Shown here piece by piece: positions 1-7,030 of a stretch of DNA of 7,952 nt. The stretch's first letter is position 1; each line of letters starts with the position of its first letter. The DNA lies in assembly GCF_003473295.1 (NCBI RefSeq), contig NZ_QRMP01000052.1, positions 1-7,952 of the forward strand, written 5' to 3'. The stretch comes from Parabacteroides sp. AM08-6 (GTDB taxonomy: Bacteria; Bacteroidota; Bacteroidia; Bacteroidales; Tannerellaceae). Under the pieces are notes generated by a model. The model was given only the letters and a program-made list of their open reading frames with translations, ran no database searches and was not told the origin of the DNA. The position numbers and the translations under genes are program-made.

Positions 1-2
1 TA

Positions 3-22
3 TTGACTCTTTTTGGAGTCAA
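3..22 (-). terminator. Hairpin just after the last efflux gene, probable operon terminator
   Basis: On the minus strand, TTGACTC and GAGTCAA form a perfect 7-bp stem around a 6-nt loop (CAAAAA), starting 6 bp after the TolC-like stop codon. Only two more bases (TA) are visible before the window ends, so the T-run expected of an intrinsic terminator cannot be checked. Confidence 0.6.
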
Positions 23-28
23 CCTTAT

Positions 29-1279
29 TTACAAAAAGACAACATCCCATATTCCGCAGGCTTTTTCCAGTTCAACAAGTGCGGAGGCATAACCTTTCAT
101 TGTTTCGAGGTATTGCTCACGCACATCGTTATGGGTACGTTGGGCAATCAGCACATCGAGAATGTTGGATTCGCCGCGCCGGTATTTATAGACCATTCCG
201 TCGAGGACCTTTTGCGATTCCTCAAGCATTCCCGTTTTATACTGGTTCACTTTTTTCTTTTCAGCTTCGAAGTTATACCAGGCTTGACTGATTTCGGTTC
301 GTACCTGGAGTTCCATCTCTTTTTTTCTGATATTGGATTGTTCTATGCGAAACTTCGCAGCCTTGATAGCTCCTTTATTCGTATTGGAAAATTTCAAAGG
401 GATGCTAATCCCGCCGGTCAATGAACGGGAAGGGGGAAGGAAGCCGTTCCAATCCCTTTCATACGAAAGCGAAAGACTGATGTCCGGGCGTCGTTCGGCG
501 TGGGTGAGCTTGTACTCGTTGGTGCTTATCTCGATTCCTTTTTCCGAGGCAAAAAGGTCGATACGCTTTTCGAGACCTTCTTTTATCAGAGCGGTAAGGT
601 GAAATTCCCTATCCAGCATCTCCCAGCTTCCCTCAGGCACAGTCAGCGTGTCGGTCGTTATTCCCATATATTGGTTCAGTACGGCTAATGCCGATTTGTA
701 TGCTGCCTCCTGTTCGTAAACTTCATTGAGTAGCGCTGAAGCTTCGAGTTTTGACTGTCGGACATCATTTTCGGTTATCTCACCGGATATGAAACGCAGG
801 CTGTCCGACCGGCTTAGCTGTCGCATGTATTCATAAGAACCTATTTTGAGATTCAGTAGTTCCCGTTGCAAGATTGCTTCTAAGAAAAGATTGGCCGATT
901 CGGCTCTTAATTCCTGAAAATAGTATTCCAACGACAACTTCTCATATTCTGCCATGCTGCGTGCCAGTTTTACACGTGCTCCGCGTTTATTGCCCAGTTC
1001 CAAGGAATAGCCCAGTCCTAAAGAGAATGTTTCGTTGGCTGCCTCGAATTCCAGGTCGGGGTCGGGAAGTACTTTTTGAGCAATTACTTCTGCCTCAGCA
1101 ATGTCGATATTAAGTTGTTCGGCAAGATAACTGAGATTGCTTTTGCCTACACGAGTCAAGTATTCCCGGAAAGTAAGTTCCCGCACCGGGGTATTCCCTG
1201 TATTTTGTGCAGAAGCTTCGCTGCACATCATAAAAGCAAGAAGTATGCCGAGGAGGCTATATTGTTTCATTTTCTTCAT
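29..1279 (-). CDS. TolC-family outer-membrane factor (CzcC-like) of a heavy-metal RND efflux system
   Basis: This protein should form the trimeric outer-membrane channel through which the RND pump expels its substrate. At 416 aa it has a normal length for the outer-membrane efflux protein family. Residues 1-24 form a signal peptide: a Lys-rich start, a hydrophobic core around LLGILLAFMM, and an ASA-Q cleavage site after A24. C19 does not sit in a proper lipobox, so a lipoprotein is less likely. Two OEP-type repeats follow, at about 35-205 and 225-405, rich in long amphipathic helices. The typical second-repeat pattern YRRGESNILDVLIAQ lies at 366-380. The gene is last in the operon, and its start overlaps the end of the pump gene by 23 bp, or by 14 bp if the second Met (M4, at 1270) is used. 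Neither start has a strong ribosome site, so translational coupling is likely. The family call is firm; the exact start and the CzcC-type assignment rest partly on context. Confidence 0.93.
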   Translation of the reverse strand: MKKMKQYSLLGILLAFMMCSEASAQNTGNTPVRELTFREYLTRVGKSNLSYLAEQLNIDIAEAEVIAQKVLPDPDLEFEAANETFSLGLGYSLELGNKRGARVKLARSMAEYEKLSLEYYFQELRAESANLFLEAILQRELLNLKIGSYEYMRQLSRSDSLRFISGEITENDVRQSKLEASALLNEVYEQEAAYKSALAVLNQYMGITTDTLTVPEGSWEMLDREFHLTALIKEGLEKRIDLFASEKGIEISTNEYKLTHAERRPDISLSLSYERDWNGFLPPSRSLTGGISIPLKFSNTNKGAIKAAKFRIEQSNIRKKEMELQVRTEISQAWYNFEAEKKKVNQYKTGMLEESQKVLDGMVYKYRRGESNILDVLIAQRTHNDVREQYLETMKGYASALVELEKACGIWDVVFL

Positions 1280-4200
1280 TACAGTTGTTCTTTAGTAAGT
1301 TTCTTTTTTCAATCAGGTAGTAAAATGTCGGAAGTACAAACATGGAGATGAGTGTAGAGAACATCAACCCGTAAACGATTACCGTAGCTAACGGACGTTG
1401 TACATCGCTGCCGATTCCTGTTGCCAGCGATGCCGGTAATAGTCCGAGAATGGTTGTGACGGATGTCATCAAAATAGGACGGAAGCGGTGACGTGCCCCT
1501 TCGTAGACTGAATTATAGAGCGGCATGCCGTTTTTACGCAACCCGTTGATATGCGATACCATGATAATTCCGTTTTGTATGGAAAGTCCGAACATGGCGA
1601 TGAAACCTACGGCGGAAGAGACGTTGAGAGTCATGCCACGAAGGTTGAGCGCAAGCATTCCTCCGAAAAGAGCCAGTGGAACAATGCCTAATACCAGCGC
1701 GGCTTGACGGAGCTTTCCGAACGTACTATACAGGAGGATAAACATCAGCATCAGTGTGAGCGGAATAATTATCGCCAGACGCGAATAGGCCCGGTTCTGG
1801 TTTTCGAACTGTCCACCCCATTTGATGGTGTATTTCTCTTTATCATATTGTACCTTTTCTTCTATCCTGTTTTGTGCCTCTTTCAGGAATGAAGCCAGGT
1901 CACGGCCCCGCAGATTGAGTTTTACGGTCAGGTGACGACGGTTCATCTCGCGGGTAATGGTACTTTCTCCTGTACTGAGTTTAACCTCGGCCACTTGCGA
2001 AAGAGGAATTTTTGCCCCTGTCGTGGAGGTGAGCATCAGGCCGGCAATTTTTTCGGGTGTATCACGTGCCTCTTCCTTATATTTGCAGGTAATGTCGTAC
2101 TGACGGTCGCCCTGATAAAGTTGTGCAACGGCCTTTCCGCCGATGGCGACTTCAATCAGGTCCGACACATTCGAGACATTCAGTCCGTAGCGGGCGATAG
2201 CATCCCTGTTCATCATTATCTGTAATTGAGGAAGAGGGGGCTCTTGGTCTATATCCAAATCTACTGCGCCATTGACTTCACTTAGTACATTCATTACTTC
2301 CTCCGCAATCCGACGTGTTTCTCGGGGTTCATTTCCATATATTTTCACGACAAGCTCACTGTGTGCTCCGGCGATTTTATCCATCACCCCATCAATCATC
2401 GGTTGGCTAAAGCCTACACGGAATCCGGGCAGTGTTTCGTATTCTTCCGCCAACTCTTCAATCAGGTCATTCTTGGTCTTTCCCTTTGGCCATTCGTTGT
2501 ATGGTTTTATGCCTATCGATACTTCGAAATGCGAAGGGGTGAAAGGGTCTGTTCCGTCATCATTTCGTCCTGCCTGTACAGCGATGTAGGTCACTTCAGG
2601 ATACTTCATTGTACGGGTACGTAGTGTGTCGGACATTTCTCTGGATTTCTCCACTGATATGCCTGGCGGAAGATTAACCTGTAGCCAGATGGAGCCTTCG
2701 TCAAGTGTAGGCAGGAAATCTTTTCCAACGGTGATGCTCAACACGATTCCGGCTATCAGGATAACTGCTGCAGGAACAAATATGCGGCTGGGTTTATTGA
2801 GTATCTTCTCCACTATGGCTGCATATTTATCTCTTAGTTTCTCCAACCACTTATTCTTATAAATCTTGCGTGGTTTGCGATAGATAGCGTAGGCAATACC
2901 CGGTATCAACAGTAAGGCGACCAAAAGAGCACCAATCATCGCATAACTCATCGTAAAGGCCATGGGGGTAAACAATTTGCGTTCTACCCGTTCGAAAGCG
3001 AATAATGGCAGATAAGCCGTGATGATAATGATGGTAGAAAACAAGATGGGCTTTCCAACTTCTTTTGCGCGTTGGGCTATACTTTTTTCTTCTATATACT
3101 CGTCCACATGGTCTTCCCGCTTTTTAAGGATAGTTTCCATCATTACAATGGCTCCGTCTACGATGATGCCGAAGTCGATAGCCCCCAGCGAAAGCAGGTT
3201 GGCCGGAATGTCGGTCATCTTCATCAGAATAAAGGCGATAAGTAGTGCAACAGGGATGGTTACGGATACCAGTAATGCCCCTCTCCAGTTGCCGAGGAAA
3301 AGTATTAGTACTAAGATGACCAATGCCATACCCATCATCAAGGTATGTGATACTGTGCTCAATGTAGTGTTTACCAGGCTGGTACGGTCGAGAAATACAT
3401 GAATTTTGGCTCCTTCGGGAAGTATTCCATTGTTTAGTTCATCTACGGCAGCGTGTATGCCGGCCAGCACTTCCGAAGGGTTTTCATGTTTCAGCAACAG
3501 TACGATTCCTTCCAGACTTTCGGAGTATTCACGGCTCCGGTCACTATAGCCGAAAACACCTTTTCTTTCAAGATTTCCATATCGTAGTGTGCCAATATCG
3601 TTGAGGAAGATGGGAACGCCACCTTCGGAACTTACCACAATCTTTCCAAGGTCGTCGAGTCCTTCTATCAACCCGATGCCACGAACCACGTAGCCTAAAT
3701 CTCCCCGGTTGAGGATGCTTCCTCCAACATTGGAATTATTGTTTTCAATCGCTTCGATAACCTGTGCGAGTGATAAATCATATTGTTCCAGCTTTCGTGG
3801 GTCGACTTCCACCTGGAACTGCGTTGTGATACCACCGAAATTGGTTACATCGGCTACGCCTGATACTTCTTTGATACGCGGGATAACGACCCAGTTCTGA
3901 AGGTCGGTCAGTTCACGCAATGAATGTTTGTCACTTTCAATCAAATAACGGTAAATTTCACCTATGGGTGATGTCAGCGGGTCCAATCCGGGTACAGCGC
4001 CATAAGGGAGTTCTATCTCATTCAGTCTTTCCTGCACACGTTGACGGCTCCAATAGTCTTCAGTTCCATCTTTGAAGACGATTGTAATCATTGAAAGTCC
4101 GAAAGTACTTTTACTGCGCATTACATGCATGCCGGGAAGTCCGTTTATAACGCGTTCCAAGGGAATAGTTATCTGTTGTTCAACTTCTTCGGCTGCTAAT

Positions 4201-4364
4201 CCGGGTACTTGTGTCACTACCTGCGATGTCACATCGGCGATATCCGGATAAGCTTCAATAGATAGTTGCTTCCAGGAATAATAGCCAAATACGCACAGCG
4301 TCAAAAACAAACAGAGCATTACCCATCGTTTCTGTATGATGGTAAGCATTATATCTTTTTTCAT
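1257..4364 (-). CDS. czcA: CzcA/CusA-family heavy-metal efflux RND transporter (inner-membrane pump)
   Basis: This is the proton-driven inner-membrane pump of a tripartite metal exporter. Its 1035 aa are full length for the heavy-metal-efflux RND family. The layout is canonical: TM1 near 13-30, a large periplasmic loop at about 31-338, TM2-TM7 at about 340-546, a second loop at about 547-860, and TM8-TM12 at about 862-1016. TM4 carries DFGIIVDGAIVMME at 397-410. D397, D403 and E410 match the spacing of the proton/cation triad known in Cupriavidus CzcA (D402, D408, E415). By my manual alignment, the CusA methionines M573 and M623 are replaced by V615 and D662 (M661 is one residue away), which argues against Cu(I)/Ag(I) and favours a divalent ion such as Zn, Co, Cd or Ni. 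The gene starts 7 bp after the membrane-fusion gene, with an A-rich leader and no Shine-Dalgarno site. Its end overlaps the TolC-like gene. No frame disruption is visible. The family is certain; the ion is inferred. Confidence 0.96.
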   Translation of the reverse strand: MKKDIMLTIIQKRWVMLCLFLTLCVFGYYSWKQLSIEAYPDIADVTSQVVTQVPGLAAEEVEQQITIPLERVINGLPGMHVMRSKSTFGLSMITIVFKDGTEDYWSRQRVQERLNEIELPYGAVPGLDPLTSPIGEIYRYLIESDKHSLRELTDLQNWVVIPRIKEVSGVADVTNFGGITTQFQVEVDPRKLEQYDLSLAQVIEAIENNNSNVGGSILNRGDLGYVVRGIGLIEGLDDLGKIVVSSEGGVPIFLNDIGTLRYGNLERKGVFGYSDRSREYSESLEGIVLLLKHENPSEVLAGIHAAVDELNNGILPEGAKIHVFLDRTSLVNTTLSTVSHTLMMGMALVILVLILFLGNWRGALLVSVTIPVALLIAFILMKMTDIPANLLSLGAIDFGIIVDGAIVMMETILKKREDHVDEYIEEKSIAQRAKEVGKPILFSTIIIITAYLPLFAFERVERKLFTPMAFTMSYAMIGALLVALLLIPGIAYAIYRKPRKIYKNKWLEKLRDKYAAIVEKILNKPSRIFVPAAVILIAGIVLSITVGKDFLPTLDEGSIWLQVNLPPGISVEKSREMSDTLRTRTMKYPEVTYIAVQAGRNDDGTDPFTPSHFEVSIGIKPYNEWPKGKTKNDLIEELAEEYETLPGFRVGFSQPMIDGVMDKIAGAHSELVVKIYGNEPRETRRIAEEVMNVLSEVNGAVDLDIDQEPPLPQLQIMMNRDAIARYGLNVSNVSDLIEVAIGGKAVAQLYQGDRQYDITCKYKEEARDTPEKIAGLMLTSTTGAKIPLSQVAEVKLSTGESTITREMNRRHLTVKLNLRGRDLASFLKEAQNRIEEKVQYDKEKYTIKWGGQFENQNRAYSRLAIIIPLTLMLMFILLYSTFGKLRQAALVLGIVPLALFGGMLALNLRGMTLNVSSAVGFIAMFGLSIQNGIIMVSHINGLRKNGMPLYNSVYEGARHRFRPILMTSVTTILGLLPASLATGIGSDVQRPLATVIVYGLMFSTLISMFVLPTFYYLIEKRNLLKNNCNEENETI

Positions 4365-4371
4365 TTTGTTT

Positions 4372-5478
4372 TTATTTTAAATAGTATCCACCTTCACTGA
4401 TTACTTTTTCGTCTTTTTGCAGTCCGCTAGCTATTACGGCCTGTCCCTCTTTTGAAAATTCTACTTCCACAGGTCTGCGTATATATGTGTTTTTCGAAGT
4501 CTGCACATACACGTAGCTGTCTTTTTCACCTTGCAGAAGTGCTTTCTCGGGAATATGAATCATATCCGTAGGTTCGCTGATGAAGTGCATGGTTGTGTAC
4601 ATTCCCAGTTTAAGCATTTCTTTCTGATTGTCGCATATCGACAATACTCGAATGGAACGGGTACTTTCATCAACCGACTCCTCTACATGAAATACTGTTC
4701 CTTCGATGTGCTTTCCGGGAAAGGCGGATATTTCGATATTCAGTTTGTTTCCTTCCTTGATAAAGCGAATATCTTTTTCTTTCACCTGAGCGGTAATCCA
4801 TACTTTCGATAGGTCGGCTACTACGGCAATCGGTTCGGCATCATCCTTCAGGTATTGTCCGGTGACAATATTGTTTTCAATAATATTTCCGGAGATGGGA
4901 GCACGGACTATCAACGGTTGTCCGAGCGTCATGTTTTCCGGCTCATTCACCTGATAGACGTATAGGGCAGCGATGGCATTCTCATATTCTTTCTCGGCAA
5001 TAAGTAATGTGTTCTCTGCTTCTTCCAATTCCTTTTGTGAACTTACTCCGTTTTCTATCAAATCCTGTTTACGGCGGAAATCTTTCTGTGCAAGTTCACG
5101 TGAAAGGCGGGCTTGGAAAAATTCTTTCTGCGCAGACGTAAAGTCGGGAGAACTGATTTCAAACAAAGGTGTCCCTTCCTCCACCTGTTGTCCCAGGTGG
5201 ATATATGACTTCATTACCCGGCCGGAAAAGGGAGGTGCCACATAAGCGAACTGTGTCGGAATAGCCTGTACGGTTCCGGCTGTGACGACTTCTTTGGAAT
5301 AGGGTAAGAGTTGCGTTTCCGCTACTTTTAATTTCTCATTCAATGTCCGGCTGGTTACAATAATTGTATCGCCTTTGTGCTGATAGTTGTTGCTTTCTTT
5401 TTCTTCTATGTTACTTTTGCATCCGGCAAGTAGTAACATGCTAAGCAATGCTAAATGTAGAGTGTTCTTTTTCCACAT
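4372..5478 (-). CDS. Periplasmic adaptor (membrane-fusion) lipoprotein of the heavy-metal RND system, CzcB-like
   Basis: This subunit should bridge the RND pump and the outer-membrane channel. From the chosen start it is 368 aa. Residues 1-20 form a lipoprotein signal (MWKKNTLHLA, then LLLAGC), with lipidation expected at C20. The two halves of the lipoyl-like domain lie at about 78-110 (APPFSGRV) and 187-210 (RAPISGNIIENNIVTGQYL), separated by an alpha-hairpin coiled coil at about 111-175. The beta-barrel (about 221-300) and membrane-proximal domain follow. There is no His-rich N-terminal segment, no Met cluster of the CusB type, and no C-terminal metal-binding extension. The frame stays open upstream to an ATG at 5553. 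I reject that start because it would put 25 residues before a textbook lipoprotein signal, and because the predicted transcript begins near 5521, downstream of it. The chosen ATG has AGGAAG 5 bp upstream. Family certain; start well supported. Confidence 0.93.
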   Translation of the reverse strand: MWKKNTLHLALLSMLLLAGCKSNIEEKESNNYQHKGDTIIVTSRTLNEKLKVAETQLLPYSKEVVTAGTVQAIPTQFAYVAPPFSGRVMKSYIHLGQQVEEGTPLFEISSPDFTSAQKEFFQARLSRELAQKDFRRKQDLIENGVSSQKELEEAENTLLIAEKEYENAIAALYVYQVNEPENMTLGQPLIVRAPISGNIIENNIVTGQYLKDDAEPIAVVADLSKVWITAQVKEKDIRFIKEGNKLNIEISAFPGKHIEGTVFHVEESVDESTRSIRVLSICDNQKEMLKLGMYTTMHFISEPTDMIHIPEKALLQGEKDSYVYVQTSKNTYIRRPVEVEFSKEGQAVIASGLQKDEKVISEGGYYLK

Positions 5479-5483
5479 TGTAC

Positions 5484-5489
5484 TTCCTG
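5484..5489 (-). promoter_or_regulatory. Ribosome binding site deciding the adaptor start
   Basis: The minus strand reads AGGAAG, then GTACA, then the ATG at 5478. This is a good Shine-Dalgarno match at short spacing, the only clear one in a locus whose other genes start without it. It supports 5478 over the upstream ATG at 5553. Confidence 0.6.
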
Positions 5490-5527
5490 TTAGTAAGTTA
5501 ATGATTCTGTTATTTTGCTTGATGTCG

Positions 5528-5535
5528 CAAAAGTA
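5528..5535 (-). promoter_or_regulatory. Bacteroidetes -7 promoter box of the efflux operon
   Basis: The minus strand reads TACTTTTG, a perfect match to the Bacteroidetes sigma-ABfr -7 consensus TAnnTTTG. Transcription would start near 5521, giving a leader of about 43 nt before the adaptor ATG. The expected -33 TTTG box is missing at the normal spacing of about 19-21 bp. The nearest TTTG (5551-5554) is only 15 bp away and lies inside a small palindrome. A good -7 box with no well-placed -33 box is typical of a promoter that needs an activator, in line with the repeat array just upstream. Promoter identity is inferred from the motif and its position. Confidence 0.7.
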
Positions 5536-5547
5536 GGAAGTACTGTC

Positions 5548-5558
5548 CGGCAAAGCCG
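5548..5558. repeat. Small perfect palindrome CGGC-AAA-GCCG between the repeat array and the -7 box
   Basis: CGGC and GCCG flank a three-base AAA spacer. The element directly abuts the 11-bp repeat array and lies where a -33 box would be expected, about -27 to -37 from the predicted start. It is too short to interpret alone and has no T-run that would make it a terminator. It may simply be chance. Confidence 0.35.
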
Positions 5559-5602
5559 TTAGAAAACTATTAGAGCGATATTAGAAAACTATTAGAGTGA
5601 TT
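5559..5602. promoter_or_regulatory. Four tandem 11-bp repeats, candidate binding array for the neighbouring OmpR-family regulator
   Basis: On the plus strand the units are TTAGAAAACTA (5559-5569), TTAGAGCGATA (5570-5580), TTAGAAAACTA (5581-5591) and TTAGAGTGATT (5592-5602). Units 1 and 3 are identical, and units 2 and 4 differ at two positions, so the array is also a 22-bp tandem duplication with 20 of 22 bases identical. Read along the operon, the core is TCTAA once per helical turn. Known OmpR/PhoB-family regulators bind direct repeats of about 11 bp as head-to-tail dimers, so this would hold two dimers. The array spans roughly -38 to -81 from the predicted start, a standard activator position. 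The repeat is seen directly; binding by the regulator at 7027-7713 is inferred. Confidence 0.7.
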
Positions 5603-5659
5603 TAAAAATCGAATAGGTATTTCAGTGTCAGATAAAAAAGTATTTTTCCCGGGGAATGA

Positions 5660-7030
5660 TTAAATATGAGGTAATTCGATTACAAAAGTCGTGCCTTTCC
5701 CATATTCCGAATGGACAGCGATATTCCCTTGGTGCAAATGAATAATTTTTTGAGCCAGAGCCATGCCTATACCATGTCCTGCCACTTTATTTTCTTGTTC
5801 ACCTCTGTAAAATAAGGCAAAGAGGTTCTTCTTATCTGTTTCAGACATGCCGATACCGTCGTCCGACAAACGGATAATTGTCCATTTGTCCCAGAAAGAA
5901 ATCTGGATAAATGACGATTTGTCGGCAGAGTATTTGCAATTATTCTCTATCAGGTTTGAAAAAGCGATGTTCAATAAATAAAGATTCCCTTGTACGGTGA
6001 TTAAGTGATCGTCGTCTGCTTCTTCCTGTTCAAATAGTAATTCGATGTTGTAGTCGGGATGTGTACGGAGGATAAATTCCCTGACATCGAGCAGTAATTC
6101 ATCCAGACGTATTTCTTGCATCTTGATTTGCTCTTTTTGATAGTCTGCTTTGGCAAGGTTGAGTAGGCCGTCGATTAGTTTTGTCATTCGCCCTGCATCC
6201 TGCAAGGCGTTTTGCATGGCATTACGGTATTGTTCTTCTGTCCGTTCCTTTTGTAAGGCAAGGTCCAGTTCTGCGATGAGTGCGGCCAGAGGTGTCCGCA
6301 TTTCGTGGGACACGTTGCTGACAAACATTTTTTGTGAGTTGAACGAAACTTCCAGCCGTTCCAGTAATGCGTTGAAGGCGGTACTAAGTTCACCCAGTTC
6401 GTCTTTCTCATTCTTGACAGGAAGACGCCGGTCAATGTGATGGGCGGTAATCGTTTCAGCTTTCCGCACAATATCCCGGATTGGTTTCAACGAAGCGCGT
6501 GCCAGAATATAACCGGAAACAAACAGTAACGAGAGGCCGATAATGAACAGGATAAATAGTGTATCCCGCAGTTCAAACAAATTGTCGTATCCGTAACCGT
6601 CATAAGCAGCGGCAGTAACGATGTAATCTTTTCCATCAAAGGAGTAAAGCATACCGATACCCTGATATTTATCTATATAAAATTCGATTTCTTTTTCCCT
6701 CAGAATACGGTCTATCATTTCCCGGTTTTCCTTGATGATGTCGTTTTGTATGGCATCATGGTAGAGTATCCGAAAGTCGGTCGTATAAATCGCGACTTCG
6801 ACTTCATTTATAAACTTTTTATTGTTCAGGTAGATGGATTGCATGGTGTGGGCATCCACCTGGTTTTGGAGAAACAGATGGGCTTTTGTAACAGCTTCGC
6901 TTTTCAAGTCATGGAAAAAAGTCTTGCTGCGCGTATGATTGCTGACCAGATAAATCATAACCATGCACAGCAGGAATACCGTAGCTGTTACACCTGTGTT
7001 CTTAAGAGTAAGAGCTGTTTTTATTTTCAT
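5660..7030 (-). CDS. Membrane sensor histidine kinase of the efflux two-component system
   Basis: This kinase should sense a periplasmic signal and phosphorylate the adjacent regulator. It has 456 aa: TM1 at about 14-30, a periplasmic sensor of roughly 120 residues, TM2 at about 157-177, HAMP at about 178-230, and a HisKA dimerisation domain with SHEMRTP carrying phosphoacceptor H242. The HATPase domain has an N box (NLIENNCKYS, Mg-binding Asn N363), G1 box DDGIGM at 390-395, F box LFALFYRG near 403-410, and G2 box GHGIGM at 418-423. All catalytic motifs are intact. The sensor region has no Cys but has H32, H40, H51, H61 and H91 plus many acidic residues, compatible with Zn-like ion sensing though not proof of it. 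I see no close match to E. coli CusS. The start codon overlaps the regulator stop as ATGA, indicating translational coupling. The kinase call is certain; metal sensing is inferred from the downstream pump. Confidence 0.95.
   Translation of the reverse strand: MKIKTALTLKNTGVTATVFLLCMVMIYLVSNHTRSKTFFHDLKSEAVTKAHLFLQNQVDAHTMQSIYLNNKKFINEVEVAIYTTDFRILYHDAIQNDIIKENREMIDRILREKEIEFYIDKYQGIGMLYSFDGKDYIVTAAAYDGYGYDNLFELRDTLFILFIIGLSLLFVSGYILARASLKPIRDIVRKAETITAHHIDRRLPVKNEKDELGELSTAFNALLERLEVSFNSQKMFVSNVSHEMRTPLAALIAELDLALQKERTEEQYRNAMQNALQDAGRMTKLIDGLLNLAKADYQKEQIKMQEIRLDELLLDVREFILRTHPDYNIELLFEQEEADDDHLITVQGNLYLLNIAFSNLIENNCKYSADKSSFIQISFWDKWTIIRLSDDGIGMSETDKKNLFALFYRGEQENKVAGHGIGMALAQKIIHLHQGNIAVHSEYGKGTTFVIELPHI

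Larger units (their letters stand above)
5479..5659. other. Intergenic regulatory region between the kinase and the efflux operon
   Basis: This 181-bp gap contains, from left to right, the adaptor ribosome site, the -7 box, the small palindrome and the 11-bp repeat array. The rest (5603-5659) is A/T-rich, with a CCCGGG palindrome at 5648-5653 and an A-run/T-run around 5634-5647. I see no convincing G/C-stemmed terminator after the kinase stop, so read-through from the regulator-kinase transcript into the efflux genes is possible. Confidence 0.7.

Noticed and set aside
3019..3402. 127-codon open frame on the plus strand
   Set aside because: It lies antisense within the pump gene, which has an uninterrupted, fully conserved protein sequence. 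The product is low-complexity (Met/Ser/Ile-rich), typical of a shadow frame. The other plus-strand open frames across the window are rejected for the same reason.
5559..5602. CRISPR-like or IS-end interpretation of the tandem repeats
   Set aside because: Units are 11 bp with no spacers, there are no cas genes, and no flanking transposase or terminal inverted repeats. An operator explains the phase and position better.
5634..5653. Intrinsic terminator after the kinase
   Set aside because: The A-run/T-run stem is A-T only with a very short loop, and the CCCGGG palindrome has no loop. Neither makes a credible G/C-stemmed hairpin with a following T-run on the minus strand.
6184..6471. 95-codon minus-strand frame inside the kinase gene
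   Set aside because: It is a different frame of the kinase HAMP/HisKA coding region, with no recognisable domain and no start signal.
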